Shown here: positions 34,500 through 43,035 of the stretch, piece after piece
How the letters are laid out: each line of letters opens with the position of its first letter
Position numbering within the stretch: the first letter of the stretch is position 1
From: an uncultured Lachnospiraceae bacterium
GTDB lineage: Bacteria; Bacillota; Clostridia; Lachnospirales; Lachnospiraceae
Reading direction: 5' to 3'
DNA length: 64,000 bases
Assembly: GCA_947631505.1 (NCBI GenBank)
Contig: CANRLR010000008.1
Span: 1-64,000, forward strand
Position numbers and translations under genes: made by a program
The notes under the pieces: model-generated
Told to the model about the DNA's origin: nothing
Database searches by the model: none
The model's input: the letters and a program-made list of their open reading frames with translations, nothing else

Positions 34500-35394
34500 G
34501 ACACAGCACCTCCACCGTTATTTTTTTGCTCACAATTGCAATTATGATAAGCAGTAAAATCAACAAGACCGAATACAGACCGACAGCAAGCGGAATATTC
34601 AGATGACTGTCACTCTTTACATAGTCCAACTGCTCAACACTCGTCCAGCAAAGGGGCGAAAACATCGGTGACCATTGCCTCGTAGTCCCTGCTTCAAAGG
34701 TCAGAATCGGATCAAGTAACACAAAAACAGAAGCAGCGACTACACCCAGGACCTTACTTCTTGTGAGAAGATTCACCAAATACACGACAAGTCCCAAAAA
34801 GAACATCGTTGCCCACCCCGACAGAAAAGTATATATCTGACTTTCCATCGGATTCAGGTATCGAACTGCCTTCTCCGGCAATCCGATTCCGATCGGATAC
34901 TTCTCCAACAATTCAAGAACGGAATACGACTCTGTGCCGTGCACATAGTCCGTCAGGCCGCTCCCCCAGTCATTGGCAAAAGTGACGGCAGGAAGTGAAA
35001 CAAAAAAGCAGCAGATTGTTAAGAACAGCATAAAAAACAGCGCCGCTGCTGCAAGGTAAAAACATTCCCCCATCCACCATTTTTTGCGTCCGCTTCGCAA
35101 AACAGCGTATGGTGTTATATTGTACAGAAACGGAGCATCACATATGAGCAGAATAAACAGTATGTAGAACACCACCTTCGGCGAATAGAGTGAAATGGTC
35201 GAGCGTATATGAAGAATCGGCAATAGACAAAATGTAACACTCTTTCCCTCTGCTAATGCATACGATGTGTACCCATGCAAATAGTCAAAAACCAAAAGAG
35301 CCGTGAACACCATAATAATCCAAACCCGGTAATCTCTCTTCCATCTTCCGAAATTCATCTGAAAATAGGAAAATAAGCTTCTAAATATTGCCAT
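34483..35394 (-). CDS. ABC-2-like permease subunit B
   Basis: 303 residues with about six membrane helices (near 25-45, 75-95, 115-140, 190-215, 220-240, 275-297). No named family recognised; length, topology and overlap with the ATPase gene identify it as a membrane half of the exporter. It overlaps its partner permease by 14 bases. Confidence 0.75.
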   Translation of the reverse strand: MAIFRSLFSYFQMNFGRWKRDYRVWIIMVFTALLVFDYLHGYTSYALAEGKSVTFCLLPILHIRSTISLYSPKVVFYILFILLICDAPFLYNITPYAVLRSGRKKWWMGECFYLAAAALFFMLFLTICCFFVSLPAVTFANDWGSGLTDYVHGTESYSVLELLEKYPIGIGLPEKAVRYLNPMESQIYTFLSGWATMFFLGLVVYLVNLLTRSKVLGVVAASVFVLLDPILTFEAGTTRQWSPMFSPLCWTSVEQLDYVKSDSHLNIPLAVGLYSVLLILLLIIIAIVSKKITVEVLCHENGN

Positions 35395-36172
35395 TTTTCA
35401 CCCTCCATTCCAGTCTCTTTCTGAACAATAAACCGCACACATAAATCACAAGCGAGGGATACATCACATTCCATATCATATCAAGAAGGGTCGTATCTTC
35501 TCCCTTTGTAAAGGTCGACTCCAACAGAATCACGCCCAATCCATCAAAAATGGTACCGGATGCATAAGAGACAACGAGAAAAAACATAAGCCCGGCAATC
35601 GCAATACTGACAAAAGCATTCGGCTGAAAAGCCGAAAACAGCAATCCTGCCGTAGAGCATGCTGCAGAAACCAATCCGAACACCAGCCCCATCAGCAAAA
35701 TATACAAAACGGGATGTTCTACCACGAACTCTTTATTGTTCACAGACATTTCCTCTGAAACTAACGGTGTAAATACCGACAGAAAAAGTGTCGAAACCGA
35801 AAAACCCAAAACACTGCCCAATACATTCGTAATCGCATTTACTACTACTTTCGACTGGGCATAGAACGTAACATCAACCCTCGTAAGAATGCAACGGAGA
35901 TAACTGCTGTTATAATCCTCACAAAAGCTCTTTGCAAAAATACAGGATAGCAGAATTACCATAATAACTTTATATTTATCCATCGTAATATTAAAGAAAA
36001 TCACGTCCAGCACCGTATAGTGTCCGGACCCGTTGACAACAGACAAGAAAATGGTCACCTCACTTGCCGATAACAGGATGGCAAAAAACAGAACGGAAAC
36101 AACAAAGCGAACCGAGCAGACACTTCTCATCAGGTCCATCCACAGTTGTCTGAAAAAAGCATTTTTCTTCAT
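35381..36172 (-). CDS. ABC-2-like permease subunit A
   Basis: 263 residues with about six membrane helices (near 20-40, 65-85, 110-135, 150-180, 185-210, 232-250). The pattern of a short loop FCEDYNSSYLRCILTRVDVTFYAQSKVVV between helices 2 and 3 is seen in ABC-2 permeases of peptide exporters. Starts three bases after the lipoprotein stop, with GAGGAG upstream. Confidence 0.75.
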   Translation of the reverse strand: MKKNAFFRQLWMDLMRSVCSVRFVVSVLFFAILLSASEVTIFLSVVNGSGHYTVLDVIFFNITMDKYKVIMVILLSCIFAKSFCEDYNSSYLRCILTRVDVTFYAQSKVVVNAITNVLGSVLGFSVSTLFLSVFTPLVSEEMSVNNKEFVVEHPVLYILLMGLVFGLVSAACSTAGLLFSAFQPNAFVSIAIAGLMFFLVVSYASGTIFDGLGVILLESTFTKGEDTTLLDMIWNVMYPSLVIYVCGLLFRKRLEWRVKNGNI

Positions 36173-36175
36173 ATA

Positions 36176-37300
36176 CTAATACTCCTCTAACGCATATTGG
36201 CTTTTCTTTCCCGTAACCGCATTGACCAGCATGGTCTTATAGGCAGCACGCCCCTTATACTCCGCGGAATTAAGCAGCCGATAATCCACTCTCCACACCG
36301 GTACCAGAACATGCTCGTCCGAAAGCAGGGTATCCTGAATCGTATCTGCATTTTCCAATTGTATCTCTTTAAATACAATATCCTTTTCATCTTTGATTCC
36401 CATTGCCGTCATCACCGTCTGCTTTGCTGTCTCCTTTGACACAACCGGTGATTTTTTCACGACCGTACCGTCTTTAAACGGATACTGCCATTCCGCATAG
36501 ACAATGCGCTTATACTTAGGAACGTAAATAATCTCTAATTCCTGTTCACTTGAATCAAGCGGAACATCATGGAGGACCGGCCGGTATACAAGGTACATCG
36601 CCTCATATTCCTTCGTCCACGCTTTCTGATGTTCCATATACTCCTCAGGCTCCTGATCAACATCATACTTGCCTGACGGCAGCCCAAAACCGGCACCCTT
36701 ATTCTCCTTAAAATTCCGGTTCAATGTATCCGCCGTCATGGCATACACATTCACAACACTGTTCCCATAGCCTGCTGCCTCTGCAAAATCCTGACACTTC
36801 TCAATAACTTCTTTCTTCGAACATTCCGGAAGCTCCTCGCCCGGATAATCCGCCCGCAGACGATACGGATGAAACATATCAGCCCCCAGTTCGCCTCCAT
36901 AATTGATAAGTGTGTCCTCGTATGCACGACCGGCCTGATCTTTTTTATAATGGTATGTACCAAAATGGACAGAACAATATGGATCATCCACTGCACGCAC
37001 TACGGATAAAGTATTGTTTTCATCCTCGTAATCAAACCTCTCCAAAGTACATGCTCCATTATCCGAATATCCCTTTTCTGTCGCAACCTTCCCTCCCTTT
37101 TCTTTACATTCCTCGATTGTCATATTCAGCAGTACTTCCGCTATTGTCGAATTATCCGGTTCCTGCCGCTGTTCCACTTTTATAATGTCAACCTCCTGCC
37201 CGCTGTCTGACGATACCGTCTTTTCCTTTTCCATCTGGCAGCCGGAAGAACCTAAGACCAGCAATACGAGCAGGCTGATATATATCCCTTTCCTTTTCAT
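36176..37300 (-). CDS. Lipoprotein of the ABC operon
   Basis: 374 residues from MKRKGIYISLLVLLVLGSSG, lipobox GSSGCQME (Cys21), behind GGGAGG. The frame opens 32 codons earlier but into the previous intergenic space. The body is mixed alpha/beta; the C-terminal 150 residues (SKETAKQTVMTAMGI...VPVWRVDYRLLNSAEYKGRAAYKTMLVNAVTGKK) look like PepSY/YycI-type folds. Anchored outside the membrane; could chaperone or sense the small secreted protein encoded just before it. Confidence 0.78.
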   Translation of the reverse strand: MKRKGIYISLLVLLVLGSSGCQMEKEKTVSSDSGQEVDIIKVEQRQEPDNSTIAEVLLNMTIEECKEKGGKVATEKGYSDNGACTLERFDYEDENNTLSVVRAVDDPYCSVHFGTYHYKKDQAGRAYEDTLINYGGELGADMFHPYRLRADYPGEELPECSKKEVIEKCQDFAEAAGYGNSVVNVYAMTADTLNRNFKENKGAGFGLPSGKYDVDQEPEEYMEHQKAWTKEYEAMYLVYRPVLHDVPLDSSEQELEIIYVPKYKRIVYAEWQYPFKDGTVVKKSPVVSKETAKQTVMTAMGIKDEKDIVFKEIQLENADTIQDTLLSDEHVLVPVWRVDYRLLNSAEYKGRAAYKTMLVNAVTGKKSQYALEEY

Positions 37301-37365
37301 TGTGAAATACCTCCCTATAGAATAATTAAGCAAAATAATCTCCTTATTTCCACAGCATATACACA

Positions 37366-37782
37366 CTAAGGTGTTATGTTTTCCGTAGGCGACCACATTC
37401 CCATCACTTTTGAGTTGTTCGGTGCCGTCAGACGTGCATCCGCCCCTCTCAACTTAACATTCGCAATAAGATAAGGATTCGAGTAATTCATAAAGCCATT
37501 CTGTCCCCGCAAGTTTTTAACCTCTGCGTAATTTGTGGCTCTGACATTACTCTGTGTAAGTATGCAGTAGGTCGTATAATAACCGCCTGCACCTCCCGAC
37601 GTACTAATCACTGAAACCTTTCCGTATTTCGCTGTCTTTGTTTTTGCCTTTGTCCCTGTTTCAGCTGTCTGCCCTCTGAAAATGGTAAAACTATATTGGT
37701 AGGCCATTGCCACACTAAAATTTGCCACTAACAGAAGCATCAAGGAAAGGAATACTATCGTTGTTTTCTTTCCTCTTTTCAT
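37366..37782 (-). CDS. Small secreted protein resembling DUF2712
   Basis: 138 residues with a clear signal peptide (cut near VAMA, residue 27), leaving about 110 residues. The mature part resembles DUF2712 secreted proteins: YQYSFTIFRGQTAETGTKAKTK, a Gly-rich turn GGAGGYYTTYCILT and an end VMGMWSPTENITP like the GYWSPE-type endings. The match is by eye. One Cys only, so no disulfide-stapled core. First gene of the operon, behind AAGGAG. In other Firmicutes such genes accompany bacteriocin-like ABC exporters. Confidence 0.68.
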   Translation of the reverse strand: MKRGKKTTIVFLSLMLLLVANFSVAMAYQYSFTIFRGQTAETGTKAKTKTAKYGKVSVISTSGGAGGYYTTYCILTQSNVRATNYAEVKNLRGQNGFMNYSNPYLIANVKLRGADARLTAPNNSKVMGMWSPTENITP

Positions 37783-37833
37783 TCTCTCACTCTCCTTTTC
37801 ATTTTTTTTAGGTGTTTGGTACCTCCAACCTAT

Positions 37834-37870
37834 TTGATAATATTATATCAAAGAGTTTTAGCCGAAACAA
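37834..37870 (-). promoter_or_regulatory. Promoter and palindromic operator of the six-gene ABC operon
   Basis: Minus strand TTGTTT (37865-37870), 17 bases, TATAAT (37842-37847). The -10 box sits in the palindrome TTGATAATATTATATCAA (37834-37851), arms of six bases. No other promoter is visible before the terminator at 33292. Confidence 0.6.
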
Positions 37871-37971
37871 TGAACTGCAGCTCGTTTTTCGGTGCATTAT
37901 TTTTCACTTTTCTTCCCCTACGGCAGCCAGAAAACACCATCCAGAATTCCCAAAAAATCATACCGAAACTT

Positions 37972-38472
37972 CTAGAATTTATTTATCTCCTCAGATTCAT
38001 CGTCGCTCTTGCGAATCTCCCGAATCTGCACATAATACCCAACCTTATCATTCACTGCCACATACACCCGGTCCCCCGCTTTATGTTTGAGCAGAGCTTT
38101 CCCCATAGGGGACTCTATGCTGATCATCTGATTGAGGACATTGCTCCGCACGGTTGTAACAATTTTGTATTCTTCTTCCAGATCATCCTCTTCAAAGTAT
38201 ACCTTGACGGTATCATTCATCCCCACCTCAGTATTGGAAGAATCATCTTCAATTATCTGTGCCGTCTTAATCATTTTCTCCAAATATCGGATGCGGCTCT
38301 CATTTTCATTTTTATATTTCTTTGCTGCTTTGTACTCAAAATTCTCACTTAAATCGCCATGTGCTCTGGCTTCCTTTACGTCCTCTAATGCTTCCTTCCG
38401 AACAACCAGTTTACGGTGTTCGATTTCCTGTTCCATTTTCTCAATATCCTTTTTGGTCAATCTGTCATACAT
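37972..38472 (-). CDS. greA: GreA/GreB-type transcript cleavage factor
   Basis: 166 residues. N-terminal coiled coil with the Asp-Leu-Ser-Glu-Asn tip (ARAHGDLSENFEYKAAK), whose acidic residues enter the RNA polymerase channel, and a C-terminal FKBP-like domain (VYFEEDDLEEEYKIVTTVRSN...SPMGKALLKHKAGD). Rescues backtracked RNA polymerase. Lone gene behind GGGAGG. Confidence 0.92.
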   Translation of the reverse strand: MYDRLTKKDIEKMEQEIEHRKLVVRKEALEDVKEARAHGDLSENFEYKAAKKYKNENESRIRYLEKMIKTAQIIEDDSSNTEVGMNDTVKVYFEEDDLEEEYKIVTTVRSNVLNQMISIESPMGKALLKHKAGDRVYVAVNDKVGYYVQIREIRKSDDESEEINKF

Positions 38473-38582
38473 AATCCTGCCTCCCTATTCTTATTCTGTT
38501 CCCAATCATCATTGATTTACCGGGACTGCTTAAATATGTTCATGATAACATGAATCACTTCACAGAACAAGCCTCTCTTTTC

Positions 38583-39164
38583 TCACGATTCCTTGATTTC
38601 TACAGCAATTGTTTTTTGTGCCTTTGTTTCTTTATGAAACAATAACTTAAAAACAGTTCTTACAAGTGGCTGTATAAAAAACAATTGTGTAAAAAATGCA
38701 AACGGGAAATTAAAACAGACTAGTTTTAACCAGTTAGCAAGTAACGTAAAAATGTTAAATCCGGCATAGTATGGATAATAGAACCATGCTGCCAAAAAGC
38801 TCATAGCCGGACACATAAGTGCTGCCGTGGCACAAATTATAGCACTCTCAAAATGCATGGGATGAGCTGTTTTTGGATGAAACACTTTGCATGCCAGTTT
38901 AAAAGAACAGGGACTTCCCATCACACATTCCAGACCATAGGCAAAGCAAAACTCAATCAGTATAACTGCCCATATCGGGAGAAAATGACCGAACATATAC
39001 ACACCTCCCTGCTTGTTAATGGCATGGATCACACTATCGCCCCCTGTTACTGCCATCAGTGTACTTCCATTTACCACATAAAGACTGTAGAACACATAGG
39101 CATGTACGGTGACAATTACGGTCAAAAACGCAAAGACCATTCTTTGAAATTGATTCCTTGGCAT
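38583..39164 (-). CDS. DUF2798 membrane protein
   Basis: 193 residues from MPRNQFQRMVFAFLTVIV, behind AAAAGGAGG; the frame opens 24 codons earlier into the leader. About four membrane helices. The pattern ...FAFLTVIVTVHAYVFYSLYV and AALMCPAMSFLAAWFYYPYY fit DUF2798-type proteins, of unknown function. Preceded by a long structured leader (39210-39300), so its synthesis is probably regulated after transcription starts. Confidence 0.78.
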   Translation of the reverse strand: MPRNQFQRMVFAFLTVIVTVHAYVFYSLYVVNGSTLMAVTGGDSVIHAINKQGGVYMFGHFLPIWAVILIEFCFAYGLECVMGSPCSFKLACKVFHPKTAHPMHFESAIICATAALMCPAMSFLAAWFYYPYYAGFNIFTLLANWLKLVCFNFPFAFFTQLFFIQPLVRTVFKLLFHKETKAQKTIAVEIKES

Positions 39165-39209
39165 AATAAATCTTCCTCCTTTTCTGACAAAATAATGCCA
39201 ACTGCACAT

Positions 39210-39300
39210 AAAAAAACACAAGTCCGCTGCACGCATCTAATTTATGCAATATCATACATAATTACCGTAATCAGATTTACGTGCCAAGCACAACTTGTGT
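39210..39300 (-). ncRNA. Structured attenuator-like leader RNA of the DUF2798 gene
   Basis: Within the 160-base leader the minus strand folds into a long stem: ACACAAG (39294-39300) with CTTGTGT (39216-39222) followed by TTTTTTT. Inside this are GCACG with CGTGC (39280-39284 / 39229-39233) and TAATTATG with CATAAATTA (39257-39264 / 39238-39246). The outer stem plus T run has the form of a terminator closed over a sensor domain. It matches no riboswitch class I can recall. Confidence 0.45.
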
Positions 39301-39332
39301 CGTTTATGTTTCTTATATTTTTTATCTCTGAA

Positions 39333-39362
39333 AATATATCATAAAATCAGAATAAAAGTCAA
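39333..39362 (-). promoter_or_regulatory. Promoter of the DUF2798 gene
   Basis: Minus strand TTGACT (39357-39362), 18 bases, TATATT (39333-39338). The predicted transcript start is about 26 bases ahead of the folded leader. The stretch 39363-39512 lies between this and fbp; it holds an in-frame extension of fbp (see findings) and no recognisable terminator. Confidence 0.55.
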
Positions 39363-39512
39363 ATATTTTTTATCTTTTTTGTCGAAGGCGGTCTGTTTGA
39401 CTTTTGGCTTTGCATTTACGTCCATTCTTTCTTGGATGGTATTTCCAGTATCGGGGTTGCGAGAGGCTTTGGTGTCGGAGTTGACGGACTGACAGTCTTT
39501 TATTCCACTTCC

Positions 39513-41384
39513 CTATTCACTTCTCCGATACCATTGCATCAACATCTCCAAATCAGCAATGGTATCCTGTATTCCTCTGCCAATGTCGGTATCCCGAACA
39601 AGAATGCGGCTCTTCTCCGTATCCACAATTTGGGATTCTGAATGGATATCCTTGTTTTCCCGTAATGCCTTATACACACTTTCAAAAGGATGATGTGCCT
39701 TAATGCGGATTCCATGCGAATTGTAGATAAGTGTATAACCTGCAATTCCGGTTTTCTCGTGATAATCCTTACAAAAACCGCCGTCAATCACCATCAATTT
39801 CCCGCCGGCACGGATTGGCTGCTCACCCTCCATTGTTTTCACCGGAGTGTGACCGTTAATAATGTGAGAACCCTCCGAATACAAGCCGAACTCACGCAAA
39901 ATCATATTACACGTACGCTCTTCATGGTAGAATTTATAATAGGGATTACTCTCCTCATGCCAAGTACGCTCATCATCTAAAAACATTCTCTCAAAGGTAC
40001 GGATATTTCTTCCACAAAGCGGAGATTTTCTGCCGCTCCACAAAAACCACATAAAATCTACCGCATCACCTGTTCGCTGAAAATATGCCCTTCGTGCCAT
40101 TTTATCGGCATAATCCAAATACTGTTTTCCTTGATAGCTCGCACCGTCAAATACCATGCGGTCAAAATTCCCTGACGTATCCAGCGGAATGCATCCATGA
40201 TACAAAAGATTCCCATTATAAATCCGGTACATACTTCCCTTTTCATAAAGAAAAGCAATGTGCTTTTGCAGACGGGAACTATTAAGAAAGGCAGCTTTCC
40301 ATTCCTCTACCACTCTTTTCTCCTCATCCGTAAGCTCATAAGGTCGTTCTGGATTCAATGTTGGAAAATCAGCATCATTCAGTGGATAACGCTTCCCCTC
40401 CCATGTCACCATTGCAGTCTTTAAATCAATTTTATCCAAAAACAACCGGTCGTTCATCTCATATTCGGGATGACGCAGTAAAATCGCCCCCTCTAATTTC
40501 AACAAAATGACATCTAAAGCTTTCTTTGCTGCTTCCATCGGCTCCGAATTTTGATATGTCTTTTCTGCAAAAAGCGTCAGACCACGCAGACTGATACCAT
40601 AACCGCTTTCCAAAACTTCTGTATTGTCATACCGCAAATTATTCCGAAGAACATTCGCGATGCATGCCTCATTGCCACAGGCTGCTCCCATCCACAAAAT
40701 ATCATGGTTCCCCCACTCAATATCCAAGGAGTGATGCTCCATCAACAAATCCATAATACGGTCTGCATAAGCTCCCCGATCAAAGATATCTCCCACAATA
40801 TGAAGGTGGTCTACTGCCAGATGTTTAATCAGCTCTGCCAATGCCACAATAAATTCATCCGCATTATCAATTTCAATAATGGTATCTATAATCTTTTTGT
40901 GATAAAGAACTTGATTGTCGTCCTCATCCTTTTGCACATGAAGAAGCTCATCAATAATATATTCAAAATCCTTTGGCAATGCTTTCCGCACCTTGGAACG
41001 GGTATACTTAGACGATAATAACTTCGCCATCTCAATTAACTGATTCAACGTCATACGATACCATTGTTCATTGATTTTGCCTTCTTCCCTCAGCATATGG
41101 AGTTTCTCGTTCGGATAATATATTAACGTACAGATTTCGCGGCATTCCTCTCCACTGAGAATCTCTCCAAAAAGCAATTTTACCTTTTCCCGGATAACAC
41201 CAGAGCAATTGTTCAATATATGGCAAAATGCCTCATATTCTCCATGTATGTCACTCATAAAATGCTCCGTTCCCTTTGGTAAATTTAAAATAGCCCGTAA
41301 ATTAATAATCTCCCGGCACACCGCCTGTACAGAAGGATACTTTTCTGCTAATAATTTTAAATATTTATCTGATTTCACTGGCAT
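39513..41384 (-). CDS. fbp: Fructose-1,6-bisphosphatase class III
   Basis: 623 residues, slightly shorter than the B. subtilis enzyme (about 670). The phosphoesterase metal motifs are clear: HFMSDIHGEYEAF, VGDIFDRGAYADRIM, IEWGNHDILWMGA and GSHIINGHTPVKTMEGE. Gluconeogenic step producing fructose 6-phosphate. Lone gene behind AAGGAGG. Fifty-seven further sense codons follow in frame after the TAG stop. Confidence 0.96.
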   Translation of the reverse strand: MPVKSDKYLKLLAEKYPSVQAVCREIINLRAILNLPKGTEHFMSDIHGEYEAFCHILNNCSGVIREKVKLLFGEILSGEECREICTLIYYPNEKLHMLREEGKINEQWYRMTLNQLIEMAKLLSSKYTRSKVRKALPKDFEYIIDELLHVQKDEDDNQVLYHKKIIDTIIEIDNADEFIVALAELIKHLAVDHLHIVGDIFDRGAYADRIMDLLMEHHSLDIEWGNHDILWMGAACGNEACIANVLRNNLRYDNTEVLESGYGISLRGLTLFAEKTYQNSEPMEAAKKALDVILLKLEGAILLRHPEYEMNDRLFLDKIDLKTAMVTWEGKRYPLNDADFPTLNPERPYELTDEEKRVVEEWKAAFLNSSRLQKHIAFLYEKGSMYRIYNGNLLYHGCIPLDTSGNFDRMVFDGASYQGKQYLDYADKMARRAYFQRTGDAVDFMWFLWSGRKSPLCGRNIRTFERMFLDDERTWHEESNPYYKFYHEERTCNMILREFGLYSEGSHIINGHTPVKTMEGEQPIRAGGKLMVIDGGFCKDYHEKTGIAGYTLIYNSHGIRIKAHHPFESVYKALRENKDIHSESQIVDTEKSRILVRDTDIGRGIQDTIADLEMLMQWYRRSE

Positions 41385-41626
41385 GGTATCGCCTCCTTAC
41401 ATTCTAATATAAGTAGTATATCACAGCACGGCTGCTATTTCAAAAAATATAATAACCATCAAAAATTTTTTTCAAAAAATTGGAAAAATAATTTTTAAAT
41501 CCGTGGCAATACTAGTATCAAGATAAACGAATGAACGACGGCAAAAACATTTCTAAAGGAATGTGGCTGCCTGTCACATTCCTTTGTCTTCAATATAAAT
41601 TACAAAATATACGGAGGTGAAATACA

Positions 41627-41827
41627 ATGGCAAGCAACAACACAACTAGAATGGAAGTACCACAGGCGAAAGATGCTATGAACAGATTTAAGATGGAAGT
41701 AGCAAACGAACTTGGAGTAAACTTGAAATCCGGTTACAACGGTGACTTAACTTCTCGTGAAGCAGGATCTATCGGTGGTGAGATGGTTCGTCAGATGATC
41801 AAAAAACAGGAAGAGTCTATGAAATAA
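41627..41827 (+). CDS. Alpha/beta-type small acid-soluble spore protein
   Basis: 66 residues. Saturates and protects spore DNA. The GPR protease site is in RFKMEVANELGVNL, and the C-terminal DNA-binding block is GDLTSREAGSIGGEMVRQMIKKQ. ACGGAGG precedes the ATG. The upstream CAATACTA near 41506 vaguely resembles a sigma-G -10 box. Direct evidence that the organism sporulates. Confidence 0.97.
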   Translation: MASNNTTRMEVPQAKDAMNRFKMEVANELGVNLKSGYNGDLTSREAGSIGGEMVRQMIKKQEESMK

Positions 41828-41866
41828 TTGCCTGACAGCATCATAAACGCATCAGGAAATGAAAAG

Positions 41867-41908
41867 AAAACCCCCATTAGGCAGAATTAACTGCTTAGTG
41901 GGGGTTTT
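41867..41908. terminator. Bidirectional terminator between the SASP gene and recU
   Basis: AAAACCCCCA / TGGGGGTTTT stem of 10 bp with an inner stem GCAG / CTGC; T runs on both sides. Serves convergent genes. Confidence 0.9.
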
Positions 41909-42437
41909 AACGTCGGTTAATATCCATTTGAATCTGTTCTAAATAATGAAGAAATGTTCCCGAATAAGGAGAAATCTCATAGCACGAATCTAATTCCTGT
42001 AATTTGAAATGTTTCACTCCTCCGGCTTTCATTCTTTCCCAAAATTCATTCAGCTTATCAAAAGGCAAATACATATATCTATCTTTACTTTTAAAATATA
42101 TGACTAAGAAAGCAATACCATCCTGTTCTTCAAATTCCTTCATAAATTGAATCTGGTGTTCATGAACGTTTGCCAGTGGGAAATTTTCCGTGGCACACTC
42201 CTTTGCATCAAAGCAGACCGGAATTCCCTGTACGACACCGATATAATCTACTGTACTTTTCTGGTCAAAATATGCCAGCGTAATATGTCTGGTAGACTGT
42301 TCAATTTTAATTGGCTTAATCGGTGTCGGCACTTTTTGAATGAGTGCCAGTTTTTGGCTGCGGTATTTTTCATTCGTAAGATTAATCATCTCTTCCAAAA
42401 AAGATCCGCGCAGTCCTCTGGAATTCCATGTTCCCAT
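41907..42437 (-). CDS. recU: Holliday junction resolvase RecU
   Basis: 176 residues. Nuclease motifs GSFLEEMINLTNEKY, KSTVDYIGVVQG and VCFDAKE, then FPLANVHEHQIQFM, match RecU. Cuts four-way DNA junctions in recombination and chromosome segregation. Part of a leftward group with pfpI-like and pseudouridine synthase genes (16-base gap). Confidence 0.95.
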   Translation of the reverse strand: MGTWNSRGLRGSFLEEMINLTNEKYRSQKLALIQKVPTPIKPIKIEQSTRHITLAYFDQKSTVDYIGVVQGIPVCFDAKECATENFPLANVHEHQIQFMKEFEEQDGIAFLVIYFKSKDRYMYLPFDKLNEFWERMKAGGVKHFKLQELDSCYEISPYSGTFLHYLEQIQMDINRR

Positions 42438-42453
42438 TGGTTCTCTCCTGTAA

Positions 42454-43017
42454 CTATGCTAATTTTTGATAAATAATTGCTTCTTTAATTTCTTCTTCCT
42501 TTTCTTTGCTCTCTAACAATTCTAATAATTTAAAACCAAACTCCATTGCCGTCCCAAGTCCCCTGCTGGTAACAATATTCCCATCTACAACAACGGGTTC
42601 TCTTGATACATAAGCACCAGTCAGATTCACTTCATGGTCAGGAAAGCTGCAGGCATTTTTCCCTTGCAGCAATCCATACTTTCCAAGAACTCCCGGTGCT
42701 GCACAAATTGCCGCCACAAGCTTTCCGGCTTCATTCATGGCAAGAACTGTTTTTTTCACCGCTTCACTCTCACCAAGATGAATCGTTCCCGGCATTCCAC
42801 CTGGCAAAATAACGGCATCATACTGTTCGAAATCTACTTCTCCCATTGTTGCATCCATTTGAATCGTAACATTCTGAGCACTTGTCACTGTCTCCTCCTC
42901 CGTGATCGAGGTCATTGTCACCTCCACACCGCCACGTCGGAGAAGATCCACTACCATCAGTGCTTCTACCGTTTCAAATCCTTCTGCAAATAACATCACT
43001 GTCTTTTTCATTTTCAT
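42454..43017 (-). CDS. DJ-1/PfpI family protein
   Basis: 187 residues from MKMKKTVMLFAEGFE; GGAAAGG is seven bases before this ATG and too close to the one at 43023. Nucleophile Cys in VAAICAAPGVLGKYGLL with upstream Glu in LFAEGFETVEA. DJ-1-type enzymes act as glyoxalase/deglycase-like or redox-stress proteins; substrate cannot be read here. 18-base gap to the pseudouridine synthase gene. Confidence 0.93.
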   Translation of the reverse strand: MKMKKTVMLFAEGFETVEALMVVDLLRRGGVEVTMTSITEEETVTSAQNVTIQMDATMGEVDFEQYDAVILPGGMPGTIHLGESEAVKKTVLAMNEAGKLVAAICAAPGVLGKYGLLQGKNACSFPDHEVNLTGAYVSREPVVVDGNIVTSRGLGTAMEFGFKLLELLESKEKEEEIKEAIIYQKLA

Positions 43018-43035
43018 TACCATTCCTTTCCGTCG

